Assembly: GCA_023512475.1 (NCBI GenBank)
Contig: JAILZL010000015.1
Location: 1-62,363 of the forward strand
Direction of reading: 5' to 3'
Length of the DNA: 62,363 bases
From: Syntrophobacterales bacterium
Lineage (GTDB): Bacteria > Desulfobacterota > Desulfobaccia > Desulfobaccales > 0-14-0-80-60-11
Below, piece after piece: positions 41,188-50,202 of this stretch. The position numbers were made by a program, and so were the translations under genes. A model generated the notes under the pieces. The model saw nothing but the letters and a program-made list of their open reading frames with translations. It had not been told where the DNA came from and made no database searches. Numbering within the stretch: the stretch's first letter is position 1; every line of letters starts with the position of its first letter.

Positions 41188-41573
41188 GCAGACACAAACG
41201 GACGGGGCGCCCGCGCCAGTTACCTGGGCGCGGGCCTGGTCCTCCCCCGGGGCTTCTCCTTTCCGGTCGCCAGGCAGACCGGGGCGACATCCTTGGGCGG
41301 TGCGGGCCGCAAGGTCGCAGGGCGCTTCGCCCCCGCCCCGGGACGCGGCTTGGGGCGGGGCGGCGGGGAGCCCGGGCCCCCTTCCCCCACCCCATGTGGT
41401 CGCGACGCTCTCACCTTACCAGAAACCTCCCGGGCATGCCAGGGAATAACGCTCCCCAGGAACTCTCCGCCTTTTCCGGGCGGCGGTTTTATGCTAAGGT
41501 AAACCAGCAAAACTGACGGCCGGCAGGTGCACCCGTTTTGGGCCTCCACCTGCTGCGGGCACGAGGTCGCCTC
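41188..41573. other. 386-bp divergent gap without recognised genes
   Basis: It separates the divergent pgsA-like and pseudokinase genes. A G-rich tail resembling the end of the ~85-bp repeat (…CCACATGGGGTGGGGG on the minus strand, about 41383-41400) may be a remnant. Near 41476-41510 CCGCC/GGCGG with TTTT forms a weak hairpin, and an AT-rich stretch with TATGCT and TAAGGT just downstream could be the pseudokinase promoter. No protein-coding frame is convincing. Confidence 0.4.
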
Positions 41574-43058
41574 ATGCACACCCCGATGGGAAACCGCCCG
41601 GCCCCCGCCAGTCTCGGGCCGCGCTACGCCCTGCTCCGGCTCCTGAGGCCGGAACCCTGGGGAGATGTCTGGCTGGCCCAGGACCGCTTTCTCCATGTGG
41701 AAGTGGCGGTGAAGTTCATGCCCCGGGAGGCCCCGGAATTCCTGCTGGCCCGGGACTTCCTCATGGAGGAGGGCCGCCTGGCCCTGCGCCTGCGCCATCC
41801 CCGGATTCTGGCGGGGTTTTACGCCGGCGAGCTCGAGGAAGGCGTCTTTTTGGTCCTGGAGCCCTTCCCGGGGGAGAGCCTCCTTTCCCGCCTCACCCGC
41901 CTGCCCCGCCTCGTCCTCAGCCAGGCCCTGCATTTCCTGGAGCAGGCCGGCCAGGCCCTGGCCGCGGCCCACGCCCAGGGGATCGTGCACCAAGGGCTCA
42001 CCCCGGTGAGCGTGCTGGTGGAAGGGGAGCGCCTGAAAGTGGCCAATTTCGCCTTCCCGCCCCGCCAGGAAGAGGACCTGAGCCATCTGGAGCTCAAGGC
42101 CTATGTGGCGCCGGAAGTGCTCCGGGGTGAGGAGGTGACGCCCGCGGCCAACATCTTTTCTTTGGGGGTGCTGGGCTTCCGCCTCTGCGTCGGCAGCCTC
42201 CCCTACCCCCTGACCTTCGATGAGCCCTTTCCCTATCGCATGGAGATGCCCCCCGCGGACCTGGCGGAACTGCCGGTGCCCCTGCAGAACCTGTTTCTCC
42301 GCTGTCTGGCCCCGGCCCCGGAGGACCGCCTGCCCGAGGGGGAGGCCTTCCTCAACGCCCTGGCCCAGGCCCGGGAGCTGTGGCGGGCCGCCCCCCGGGA
42401 GGAGCGCCGCGGCTGGGAGACCCCTGAGAGCCGGGCCACGGGGCTCACCGCGGCCCGGAAACTCTGGGAGGAAGGGAAGGCCTGGGGCAGCCGGCTGGGG
42501 GAGGGCCTCCGGCCGGTGGCCACCCGGGCCCGCCAGGCCCCCCGGCGGCTGTGGTACGGCCTGGGTCTGGGACTCCTGGCGGTGCTGCTCCTGTGGGGGG
42601 GCTCCCGCCTGCTGTGGACCAGCCGCCCGGCGGCCCCGCCGCCCCCGGAGGTTCCCGCGGCAGCGGTCAGGCCGCCCGAGGTGGCGGGCCCGCCCCGGGG
42701 TGCGCCCCCGGCCCTGCGGCCCCCGGAGACGCCGCCGGCGCCCTCCCCCGCCGCGCCGCCGGCTTCCGGCAGCCCCGCCCGGGAGGAGAGATTCATCCTC
42801 CTGGTGGCCAGCTACGGCAAGTATGACCAGGCCCGGGCCGTGGCGGAGAAGCTCAAGGCCCGCCAGCTCCCGGCCAGAGTGATGCGTACCACCCCCGGCG
42901 GCAAGCCGGTGTTCCAGGTGCGCCTGGGGCCCTACACCCAGCGGGCCGCGGCGGAAGAGGCCGCCCGGAAGCTCAAGGCCGAGGGCTTCTCCCCCAAGCT
43001 GGCCCGGCTCACACCCGAGACGGCAGGGCCTGCCCCTGCCGGGAGGACCAGACGATGA
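41574..43058 (+). CDS. Membrane-anchored pseudokinase with periplasmic SPOR domain
   Basis: The 494-residue protein has a Ser/Thr-kinase-like domain (about residues 15-270), a basic linker, one membrane helix (about 325-345, [18 protein letters not shown]), a Pro/Ala-rich stretch and a C-terminal SPOR domain (about 405-480). The kinase keeps the VAVK lysine but lacks the rest of the catalytic apparatus: HRDLKPxN reads HQGLTPVSV (no catalytic Asp, no metal-binding Asn), the DFG motif reads NFAF, and the glycine loop is degenerate. SPOR domains bind denuded septal peptidoglycan. It is probably a signal scaffold or ligand sensor at division sites. Its stop overlaps purC by four bases. Confidence 0.88.
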   Translation: MHTPMGNRPAPASLGPRYALLRLLRPEPWGDVWLAQDRFLHVEVAVKFMPREAPEFLLARDFLMEEGRLALRLRHPRILAGFYAGELEEGVFLVLEPFPGESLLSRLTRLPRLVLSQALHFLEQAGQALAAAHAQGIVHQGLTPVSVLVEGERLKVANFAFPPRQEEDLSHLELKAYVAPEVLRGEEVTPAANIFSLGVLGFRLCVGSLPYPLTFDEPFPYRMEMPPADLAELPVPLQNLFLRCLAPAPEDRLPEGEAFLNALAQARELWRAAPREERRGWETPESRATGLTAARKLWEEGKAWGSRLGEGLRPVATRARQAPRRLWYGLGLGLLAVLLLWGGSRLLWTSRPAAPPPPEVPAAAVRPPEVAGPPRGAPPALRPPETPPAPSPAAPPASGSPAREERFILLVASYGKYDQARAVAEKLKARQLPARVMRTTPGGKPVFQVRLGPYTQRAAAEEAARKLKAEGFSPKLARLTPETAGPAPAGRTRR

Positions 43059-43942
43059 CCGTGGTATTTCAGACCGATCTCCCCGAGGTGGGGCCCCGGC
43101 ACCAGGGAAAGGTCCGGGACATCTACGATCTGGGGGACAAGCTGCTGCTGGTGGCTACCGACCGCATCTCCGCCTTTGACGTGGTCATGGCGGACCCCAT
43201 TCCGGACAAGGGCCGCATCCTCACCCGGCTGTCCGCCTTCTGGTTCCGCCACCTGGCGGACGTGGTGGAAAATCACCTCCTCAGCCTGGCGGTGGAGGAT
43301 TTCCCGCCGGCCTGCCACCCCTACCGGGAGATTCTGGCCGGCCGCAGCATGCTGGTGAAAAAATGCCGGCCGCTCCCCATCGAATGCATCGTTCGGGGGT
43401 ATCTGGCGGGCTCGGGCTGGGCGGAATACCAACGGCAGGGCACCGTCTGCGGCCTGGCCCTGCCCCCGGGACTGCGGGAGTCCGACCGCCTGCCGGAACC
43501 CATCTTCACGCCCTCCACCAAGGCCACCTCCGGCCATGACGAAAACATCACCTTCGAGACCGCAGCCCGGCTCATCGGCCCGGAGCTGGCCGCCGAGGTG
43601 CGCCGCCTGAGCCTGGAGCTCTACCGGCGGGCCAGCGCCTGGGCCGAACCCCGGGGCATCATCCTGGCGGACACCAAGTTTGAATTCGGGCTCCTCGACG
43701 GCCGTCTGCTCCTCATTGACGAGGTCCTCACCCCGGATTCCTCCCGCTTCTGGCCCAAGGAGGACTACGCCCCGGGACGGCCCCAGAAAAGCTACGACAA
43801 GCAATACCTGCGGGATTATCTGGAGTCCCTGGGCTGGAACAAACAGCCCCCGCCCCCGCCCCTGCCGCCCGAGATCATTTCCCGGACCCGGGAGAAATAC
43901 CTCCAGGCCCTCCAGGCCCTCACCGGGGAAGAGCTGGATTAG
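43055..43942 (+). CDS. purC: SAICAR synthase
   Basis: PurC couples aspartate to CAIR, using ATP, in purine synthesis. The 295-residue protein has [22 protein letters not shown], the catalytic [15 protein letters not shown]-type motif ([13 protein letters not shown]), LADTKFEFG and [15 protein letters not shown]. The length is that of the longer (eukaryote/actinobacterium-like) PurC type. The ATG overlaps the stop of the pseudokinase gene (ATGA), an odd but clear translational coupling. No other purine gene is adjacent. Confidence 0.96.
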   Translation: MTVVFQTDLPEVGPRHQGKVRDIYDLGDKLLLVATDRISAFDVVMADPIPDKGRILTRLSAFWFRHLADVVENHLLSLAVEDFPPACHPYREILAGRSMLVKKCRPLPIECIVRGYLAGSGWAEYQRQGTVCGLALPPGLRESDRLPEPIFTPSTKATSGHDENITFETAARLIGPELAAEVRRLSLELYRRASAWAEPRGIILADTKFEFGLLDGRLLLIDEVLTPDSSRFWPKEDYAPGRPQKSYDKQYLRDYLESLGWNKQPPPPPLPPEIISRTREKYLQALQALTGEELD

Positions 43943-43960
43943 GCAGATATATCTGGTGGG

Positions 43961-43998
43961 GGGAGAGGGCAGGGATCACCGCCCCGGACCCTCTCTCC
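43961..43998. repeat. Inverted repeat after purC, similar to the one at 11174
   Basis: GGGAGAGGG (43961-43969) and CCCTCTCTCC (43989-43998) can pair with one bulge. The block GGGAGAGGGCAGGGATC resembles GGGAGAGGGGGCCAGGGATC in the 11174-11215 hairpin. No T-tract follows. It may be a purC terminator without poly-T or a small dispersed repeat. Confidence 0.35.
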
Positions 43999-44169
43999 GG
44001 CCCTCCGCCCCCACCCCACCCAGGGGGTGGAACGGGACGTCCCGCGGCTCCCCGCCCGCCCCCGCCTCGGCGCCAAATTAAAGGGATTCGCCCCAGAGTT
44101 CGAAAAGAAGCGCAGAAGGCTCAGGAATCTTTCTTCGGTCTGCCACATTCACTCAGGAAGGTGCCAGTC

Positions 44170-44466
44170 ATGGAGGTCAGCCGGCGCAACATCATGCTCA
44201 ATATTGATCAGGTCTCCAAGCTGACGGGGGTGCGCAAGTCCACCCTGCGCTACTGGGAGAAATGCTTTCCGGAATTCCTGCGCCCGGAACGCACCCCCTC
44301 CCGGCGCCGGGAATACACCGCCGCGGACCTGGACATCATCGACACCATCAAGCGCCTCCTCACCGAAGAGCACCTCACCAATCAGGGGGTGCGCCTCCAT
44401 CTCAAGCAGACCGTCACCAGGACCTCCCGCCCCCGGGACCCGGAGGCTGCCGAGGCCCGGACCTGA
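44170..44466 (+). CDS. MerR-type HTH regulator, DNA-binding domain only
   Basis: The 98-residue protein is a MerR-family winged helix: LNIDQVSKLTGVRKSTLRYWE (helix-turn-helix) then RRREYTAADLDIIDTIKRLL. The usual C-terminal effector domain is missing; short MerR proteins of this kind are frequent in Deltaproteobacteria. The ATG at 44170 follows AGGAAGG at good spacing; a GTG three codons earlier overlaps the ribosome site. It precedes the large histidine kinase by 194 bases; a regulatory link is possible. Confidence 0.88.
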   Translation: MEVSRRNIMLNIDQVSKLTGVRKSTLRYWEKCFPEFLRPERTPSRRREYTAADLDIIDTIKRLLTEEHLTNQGVRLHLKQTVTRTSRPRDPEAAEART

Positions 44467-44619
44467 GGGCGGCCCCGGGGAAAGGCGGCGGAAGAGAGCA
44501 AGGCGGGCGAAGAAGAGGAGCGCCGGAGGAGACGGGGCCGGGTGACCGGGCGACGGGTGAAGGTGGAAGGGGAGGGACAGGGCCCGGCCGGGCGACGCCG
44601 CCGCTTTTCCCTTCTGTCT

Positions 44620-44648
44620 TTTACTTTCCGTGCGGATCACAGTATAAT
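44620..44648 (+). promoter_or_regulatory. Promoter with a perfect TATAAT just before the histidine kinase
   Basis: TTTACT (44620-44625), a 17-base spacer and TATAAT (44643-44648) form a good promoter. Transcription would start near 44655, only about six bases before the ATG at 44661, and no Shine-Dalgarno is present, so the message may be nearly leaderless unless translation begins further inside. Confidence 0.5.
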
Positions 44649-44660
44649 TCCTTTCCAGGG

Positions 44661-47600
44661 ATGAAAATCCTGTGGCTACCCCCGATAGCCGCCTGCTTCC
44701 TTTATGGGCTCCTCCCACCCACAGCGCCGGAACGACCCGACGGCCGCCTCCAGGAGCAGGAACTGGCCGGGCTGTTGGCCGCGGCCCGGGCAATTTTGCG
44801 CCAGGACACCTTTGCAGAGGTGGCCCGCACCATCTTCCAGCACTGCCGGGAGCTTTTAGGCGCGGCAGGCGGCTATATCTCCCTCAGCACCCCGGACGGC
44901 AGCGCCAACGAGCTCGTGTTCCTGGAGGCCGGCGGCCGCCCCTGCACGGTGGACCACACCCTCCCCATGCCCATCCGGGGCCTGCGGGCGGAAGCCTATG
45001 CCTCCGGCCGGGCGATCTATGACAATCACTTCTCCCTGAGCGAACACCGCCGCTTCCTGCCCCCCGGCCATGTGGAGCTGGACAACGTCCTGTTCGCCCC
45101 GCTCCTGGACGGTGGTCGCACCGTGGGCCTTCTGGGGCTGGCCAACAAACCCGGGGGGTTCACCCCGGCGGACTGCCGCCTGGCCGAGGCCTTCGCCGAG
45201 CTGGCGGCCGTCGCCCTGGCAAAAGCCCGTCATCAGGAGGAACTGCGGCACCACCAGGAGATGCTGGCCCTTATGGCCGACAGCCTGCCGGCCTTCATCG
45301 CCTATGTGGACCGGGAGCAGCACTACCGCCTGGTGAACCGCGCCCTGGCCGGCTATCTGGGCAAAACCCCGGCGGAGATCCTGGGGCGCCCGGTGGCGGA
45401 GATCCTGGGTGACGACTGGTATCGGCAGGTGGAGCCTCATCTCCGCCGGGCCCTGGCGGGAGAGGCGGTGGACTTCCAGATCCTGCAGCCGGGGCCGGAT
45501 ATGGTCCCCCGGTATTTTCAGGTGCGCTACCGCCCCCATCAGGGAGAAGACGGCACCCTCCACGGGTTCTTTGTCCTGGCCGAGGACATCACCCTCCTGA
45601 AGCAGGAGGAACAGGTCCTCCAGGAGCGGGTGGCGGCCCGCACCGCCGAACTGGAGGCCGCCGTCGCCTGGCTGAAGCAGGAGATGGAGCAGCGCTGGCA
45701 GGCCGAGGTGCGGCTTAAGGAGGCTGCGGCCCGCTACCAGGCCCTGTTTCAGGCCGCAGCCAGCTTCGTCATGACCCTGTGCCCCACCGGCCGCATCCTG
45801 GAATTCAACGAGGAGGCGGAGCGCCTCAGCGGCTGGCGGCGGGAGGAGGTCCTCACCCAGGATGTCTTTTCCCTGCTGGTGCCGCCGGAACATCTGGCCT
45901 TTGCCCGGGAGGAGCTGGCCCGGGTGCTCGCCGGCGAGGTTCTCCGGGGGGTGGAGATGCCCCTGCTCCGGAAGGACGGCGGCCGGCGGGTGTTTCTCTG
46001 GAATGCCAACCTGGTGCGGGACGCGGCCGGCCGGCCGGCGGAAATCGTGGTGGTGGGCCAGGACATCACCGACCTGCGCCAGGCCCAGGCCGCAGCGGAC
46101 CGGGAACGCCGCCGCCTCTTTGAACTTCTGGACCGCCTGCCGGCCTACATCTTTCTCCAGCGCCCCGATTATCGGGTGGTCTTTGCCAACCGCTATTTCC
46201 GGGAGCACTTCGGGGAGCCCCGGGGCCGGACCTGCCATGAAATCCTCTGGGGCCGGAAAGAGCCCTGCCGGGAGTGCCCCGCCGCCCGGGTCTTCCATAC
46301 CGGCACGCCCCTGGTCTGGGAATGGACCGGCCCCGACGGCCCTACCTACCAGATTTACGACTATCCCTTCTCCGATGTGGACGGCTCCCCCCTGGTCCTG
46401 GAGATGGGCATCGACATCACCGCCCGCAAACGGGCCGAGGACGCCCTGCGGGAGAAGTCCCGCATCCTGGAGGCCTTTTTTGAGCACACCCTGACGCCCT
46501 TGGTCTTCCTGGACCGGGAGTTCAATTTCCTGCGGGTGAACGAGGCTTATGCCCGGGTCTGCGGGAAGCCGGTGGGGGCCTTTGCAGGCCGCAATCACTT
46601 TGAGCTCTATCCCCACCCCGAAAATGAAGCCATCTTCGCCGGGGTGGTGCACAGCAAGACCCCCTATGTGGCCAAGGCCAAGCCCTTCGTGTTTCCGGAC
46701 CGGCCGGAGTTGGGGGTGACCTATTGGGACTGGATTCTGGCCCCCATCCTGGATGAGACGGGGGAGGTGGATTTTCTGGTGTTTTCCCTGCAGGATGTCA
46801 CCGCGGAGGTGCGGGCCCGGGAGACCCAGCGCCGCCTCACCGCCATCCTGGAGGCCACCCCGGATTTTGTGGGCATCAGCGACACCTCCGGCCGGGTGCT
46901 GTATATCAACGAGGCCGGCCGCCGGATGTTGGGGCTCCTCCCCGGGGAGGACCTGGAGGGGCTGGAGATTTCGGACTGTCACCCGGCCTGGGCCCGGAAG
47001 AAGATCCTGGAGGAGGGCCTGCCCGCGGCCCGGGCCCGGGGCGTCTGGCAGGGGGAGACCGCTCTATTGACCCGGGACGGCCGGGAGATCCCCGTCTCCC
47101 AGGTGATCCTGGTGCATCGGGACCCCGGCGGCCGGGAGCAGTTTTACTCCACCATTGCCCGGGATATCACGGCCATGAAGGAGGCGGAAGAGCAACTGCG
47201 GCACCTTACCTCCCGCCTCCTCACCGCCCAGGAGGAGGAGCGCCGCCGCCTCTCCCGGGAGCTGCACGATGAGGTGGGCCAATCCCTCCTGGTCCTCAAG
47301 CTGCAGCTCCAGTCCCTGGCCCGGCGCCTCACCGGCCCGGAGGCGGAGGAATGCCGCCGCTCTTTGGGGTACCTGGACGCCCTGGTGGAAAACATCCGGC
47401 GCCTCTCCCGGAATCTCAGCCCCGCCCTCCTGGAGGATCTGGGCCTGAGTGCCGCCCTGCGCCATCTGGGGGAGGAGTTCCGGGAGCACCACCGGGACCT
47501 GGCCCTGGAGACCCGGCTGGAGGCGGTGGATCATCTCCTTCCCCCTGCGGCCCACATCAACCTCTACCGCCTCTTTCAGGAGGCCCTCACCAACATCGCC

Positions 47601-47861
47601 AGGCATGCCCAGGCCTCCCGGGTGCGCCTCCGCCTGACGGCCGAGGCGGGGGAACTGGTGGGGGAGATCCAGGACAACGGCCGGGGCTTTGACCCTGCCG
47701 GGACCACCACCTCCCGCCCCATCCCGGGGCTGGGCCTGGCTGCCATGGCCGAGCGCCTGCGCGCCCTGGGCGGCACCCTGGAGATCCACAGTGCGCCGGG
47801 ACAGGGCACCTGCCTCCGTTTCCGCCTGCCCCTCCCCCGGAAGGAGGAGACGGTCCCATGA
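44661..47861 (+). CDS. Multi-PAS NarL-type sensor histidine kinase
   Basis: The ~1066-residue kinase has, in order, a GAF domain (about 40-190), PAS domains at about 195-310, 355-475, 485-600, 605-720 and 725-850, then a HisKA_3 domain (EERRRLSRELHDEVGQSLL, phospho-His ~870) and a HATPase (DNGRGFD, GLGLAAMAERL). A hydrophobic N-terminus (MKILWLPPIAACFLYGLL) is only one short segment, so the protein is probably cytoplasmic or weakly anchored; this start is uncertain. The third PAS carries the cysteines CHEILWGRKEPCRECP, a feature recurring in Deltaproteobacterial PAS kinases. It is coupled (ATGA) to the LuxR-type regulator downstream. Confidence 0.9.
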   Translation: MKILWLPPIAACFLYGLLPPTAPERPDGRLQEQELAGLLAAARAILRQDTFAEVARTIFQHCRELLGAAGGYISLSTPDGSANELVFLEAGGRPCTVDHTLPMPIRGLRAEAYASGRAIYDNHFSLSEHRRFLPPGHVELDNVLFAPLLDGGRTVGLLGLANKPGGFTPADCRLAEAFAELAAVALAKARHQEELRHHQEMLALMADSLPAFIAYVDREQHYRLVNRALAGYLGKTPAEILGRPVAEILGDDWYRQVEPHLRRALAGEAVDFQILQPGPDMVPRYFQVRYRPHQGEDGTLHGFFVLAEDITLLKQEEQVLQERVAARTAELEAAVAWLKQEMEQRWQAEVRLKEAAARYQALFQAAASFVMTLCPTGRILEFNEEAERLSGWRREEVLTQDVFSLLVPPEHLAFAREELARVLAGEVLRGVEMPLLRKDGGRRVFLWNANLVRDAAGRPAEIVVVGQDITDLRQAQAAADRERRRLFELLDRLPAYIFLQRPDYRVVFANRYFREHFGEPRGRTCHEILWGRKEPCRECPAARVFHTGTPLVWEWTGPDGPTYQIYDYPFSDVDGSPLVLEMGIDITARKRAEDALREKSRILEAFFEHTLTPLVFLDREFNFLRVNEAYARVCGKPVGAFAGRNHFELYPHPENEAIFAGVVHSKTPYVAKAKPFVFPDRPELGVTYWDWILAPILDETGEVDFLVFSLQDVTAEVRARETQRRLTAILEATPDFVGISDTSGRVLYINEAGRRMLGLLPGEDLEGLEISDCHPAWARKKILEEGLPAARARGVWQGETALLTRDGREIPVSQVILVHRDPGGREQFYSTIARDITAMKEAEEQLRHLTSRLLTAQEEERRRLSRELHDEVGQSLLVLKLQLQSLARRLTGPEAEECRRSLGYLDALVENIRRLSRNLSPALLEDLGLSAALRHLGEEFREHHRDLALETRLEAVDHLLPPAAHINLYRLFQEALTNIARHAQASRVRLRLTAEAGELVGEIQDNGRGFDPAGTTTSRPIPGLGLAAMAERLRALGGTLEIHSAPGQGTCLRFRLPLPRKEETVP

Positions 47862-48505
47862 GGCCCTTCCGGGTCCTTTTGGCCGATGATCATGCCATGT
47901 TCCGTCAAGGCGTGCGACGCCTGCTGGAGGAGATTCCCGGGGTGGAGGTGGTGGGGGAGGCCGGCGACGGCCTGGAGCTTCTAAAGCTCCTGCAGCGGGT
48001 CACCCCCCACCTGGTGGTGCTGGACCTCTCCATGCCCCGCCTGCGGGGGGTGGAGGCCCTCTATGAACTCAAATCCGCCTGTCCCGCCGCCAAGGTCCTG
48101 GTGCTCACCATGCACAAGGAGCGGGAATATCTGTACCACGCCCTCAAGGCCGGGGTCGCCGGCTTCCTGGTCAAGGAGGATGCGGTGGAGGAGCTTGAGG
48201 CCGCGGTCCAGGCCCTGCGGCAGGGGAAAAAATATTTCTCCCCCCGAATAGCCCCGGAGATGCAGGAGATGCTGGCGGATGAATACCAGGGCCGCGGCGG
48301 CGGGGTCGAGGAGGTGCTGTCTTTGCGGGAAAAGCAGGTGCTGAAACTCATCGCCGAAGGCAGATCCAGCAAGGAGATCGCCGAGCTGCTGTTCATCAGC
48401 CAGCGCACCGTGCACAACCACCGGGCCAACATCCTGCGCAAGCTGCGGCTGAAACGCATCACCGATCTGGTGCGCTACGCGGTGGAAAAGGGCCTTACCG
48501 GCTGA
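47858..48505 (+). CDS. NarL/LuxR-type response regulator
   Basis: The 215-residue protein has a receiver domain (ADDH acidic pair, phospho-Asp in LVVLDLSMPRLRG, Lys in LVKEDA) and a C-terminal LuxR helix-turn-helix (LSLREKQVLKLIAEGRSSKEIAELLFISQRTVHNH, about 150-190). It is the cognate partner of the upstream kinase, with which it overlaps by four bases. Targets are unknown; the two following receiver-type genes, which share an upstream motif, are candidates. Confidence 0.95.
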   Translation: MRPFRVLLADDHAMFRQGVRRLLEEIPGVEVVGEAGDGLELLKLLQRVTPHLVVLDLSMPRLRGVEALYELKSACPAAKVLVLTMHKEREYLYHALKAGVAGFLVKEDAVEELEAAVQALRQGKKYFSPRIAPEMQEMLADEYQGRGGGVEEVLSLREKQVLKLIAEGRSSKEIAELLFISQRTVHNHRANILRKLRLKRITDLVRYAVEKGLTG

Positions 48506-48881
48506 CCTCTTGACCGGCGGCGGTGGGAGCCGGAAGGAACCTCTTCCCCGGCTCCGGACCCCGGGGCCGAAGCCCGCCTTTCCTGCGGCCCGGCAGGTCT
48601 TCCCGGCCTCGCCCTGCCGGCGGCCTCCTGCCCGGGCCACGTTCCATAAGTACTTTTTACCTCCCCCCAATGGTCATTCCTGATCATGGACCGGCGCCGA
48701 CCCTGGGGGTACAGTGAAGGCGTCGCAGCAGGTGTCGGAGCGCGGCGGGCCGGAGGACCAAAGGCCTTCACCCTCCCCGCCCTTCTGGCGGGAGGGGTCG
48801 GCGGCGGTGAGGCCCGGATGAATCACCTGAGCCTCAGGCGGGAATATCCGGAGGCGGGGCGGCAACCCCGGGAGAGCTCAT
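48506..48881. other. 376-bp gap carrying an AT-rich motif shared with the next promoter
   Basis: No coding region is convincing here. An AT-rich island at 48646-48676 reads ATAAGTAC-TTTTTA, then 11 bases, then TGGTCA. The same arrangement recurs at 49403-49434 in front of the next gene (ATAAGTAG-TTTTTA, 12 bases, TGGTCA). AAGTACTT within the first copy is a perfect palindrome. It probably marks a promoter/operator used by both genes. Confidence 0.45.
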
Positions 48882-49343
48882 ATGTCCACCATCGACGACT
48901 CCCCCACGTTTCTCGGGGAGCTGCTGCGCCCCTGCCCCTGCCTCATCGTACTGGCGGAGGATCACGGGCTCTTCCGGAGCATGGTGAAGCAGTGCCTGGA
49001 GAGCACCGACGGACTCAAGGTCGTGGGTGAGGTGGAGGACGGCGCCGCCCTCCTGGAAATCCTGAAGTATTGCCGGCCCCATGTGATCCTCATGGACATC
49101 ACCATGCCCCGGATGTCCGGCCTGGAGGCCACCCGCCGGGTCAAGGAGCTCTGCCCGGAGATCAAGGTGCTCATCCTCACCATGCACCGCTCTCCGGCGT
49201 ATCTTCAGGAGGCCCTGGAGGCCGGGGCCGACGGCTATCTCCTCAAGGAGGATACGGATACCGAGCTCATCGAGGCCATCTGCCGGGTCATGGCAGGGGA
49301 GGTCTATATCCCCCCGGGCCTCACAGAGGGGGAGGCCACCTGA
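48882..49343 (+). CDS. Receiver-only response regulator (NarL-type, no DNA-binding domain)
   Basis: The 153-residue protein has a standard receiver: AEDHGLFRSMVKQCLE, phospho-Asp in VILMDITMPRMSG, and Lys in YLLKEDT. It is most like NarL-type receivers but ends after ~25 more residues, without the LuxR helix-turn-helix. It could act as a phosphate sink for the nearby kinase or work through protein contact. A ribosome site GGGAGAG precedes the ATG. Confidence 0.88.
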   Translation: MSTIDDSPTFLGELLRPCPCLIVLAEDHGLFRSMVKQCLESTDGLKVVGEVEDGAALLEILKYCRPHVILMDITMPRMSGLEATRRVKELCPEIKVLILTMHRSPAYLQEALEAGADGYLLKEDTDTELIEAICRVMAGEVYIPPGLTEGEAT

Positions 49344-49402
49344 ACCGACCGGGAAAACAGATTAATTGCAACTTTTTCACAAAATCCGGCCCCTCCCGCA
49401 GT

Positions 49403-49434
49403 ATAAGTAGTTTTTATTATGGCTATTTTGGTCA
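49403..49434 (+). promoter_or_regulatory. Second copy of the ATAAGTA-TTTTTA-TGGTCA motif
   Basis: ATAAGTAG, TTTTTA and TGGTCA occur in the same order and nearly the same spacing as at 48646-48676. The surrounding 49360-49440 is the most AT-rich stretch of this neighbourhood, fitting a promoter for the gene at 49543, whose ATG has AGGAGGTGG. Confidence 0.45.
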
Positions 49435-49542
49435 GTATTGCGGATGGCGGATGACCTGGGCCACCGGTAACATGACCCGCAAAGCTTTGAACCGTCCCGG
49501 AAACCACGCCCGTCATCGCCCGGCCGTGTCAGGAGGTGGACC

Positions 49543-50202
49543 ATGAGCCGACCGCGTCACCATTCCCCTTCGCCGTGGCTTCGGGAGGAAATCCGAGAGC
49601 CCGCGCCCTCCGGAAAGATGGCGGCCCCCCATATTCTGGCGGCCGCCTCCCCGGGGTTTGAGACACTGCTGGGGGCTCTTGGCACCCAGGGCTACCGGGT
49701 GCATTACCAGCCCAGCCCCGCCCAGGCCCGGAAAGCGCTGGCCCGCCAAAGCTTTGATCTGCTCCTGGTGGAGGCGGACGGCAGCCGTCCGGAGGGCCTG
49801 GCCCTCGCCCGCCTCGCCCTGAGGCGCACGCCCCCGGTCCCGGTCATTCTCCTCAGCCGTCCGGACCGGCCGCTCCCCGCGGCCGCCTTCGCCCTGGAGG
49901 CGGCGGATTACCTCCAGTGGCCGGAACCCCTGCCCGCCGCCATCCGGCGGGTGGACCGCTGCCTGGGCCGGCCGTCCCGCCGCAGCCGGGCCGAGGCGGA
50001 ACGTCGCGTCCGGGCCTTCAATGCCCGGGCCTTCTGCCTTATCCGGGATCTGGCCTCAGTCTGCCACCTCCTCCTTCAGGCGCTCGCCCCGGAGGCAGGA
50101 GCCGAAAAGTGCCCCCGGCCCCCGGGCTTTGAGCACTCGGGGCAGGGTCCAGGGGTCGCAGACCTATGCCCCACCCCCGAACCCCCTCCCCCAGCCCCAT
50201 AA
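49543..50202 (+). CDS. Degenerate receiver-like protein with Glu at the phospho-acceptor position
   Basis: The 219-residue protein has an unstructured start, then a receiver-like fold (about residues 28-145). Aligned by eye with neighbouring receivers, FDLLLVEADGSRPEG puts Glu where the phospho-Asp should be, the N-terminal acidic pair is missing (HILAAASPGF), and the conserved Lys is Trp (ADYLQWPE). It cannot be phosphorylated normally and may mimic the active state. A charged helical segment follows. The last ~11 residues (CPTPEPPPPAP) are encoded by repeat copy B, whose insertion may have replaced the original end. Confidence 0.72.
   Translation: MSRPRHHSPSPWLREEIREPAPSGKMAAPHILAAASPGFETLLGALGTQGYRVHYQPSPAQARKALARQSFDLLLVEADGSRPEGLALARLALRRTPPVPVILLSRPDRPLPAAAFALEAADYLQWPEPLPAAIRRVDRCLGRPSRRSRAEAERRVRAFNARAFCLIRDLASVCHLLLQALAPEAGAEKCPRPPGFEHSGQGPGVADLCPTPEPPPPAP

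Noticed and set aside
41220-41573. Possible minus-strand coding tail upstream of the pgsA-like gene
   Set aside because: The frame lacks a plausible start with a ribosome site and most of its length is the shadow of the pseudokinase gene.
49440-49540. Cyclic-di-GMP (GEMM) riboswitch before the degenerate receiver
   Set aside because: ACCCGCAAAGC resembles the GEMM core GACGCAAAGC, but the paired GGCAAACC and the tetraloop-receptor part are not present in order.
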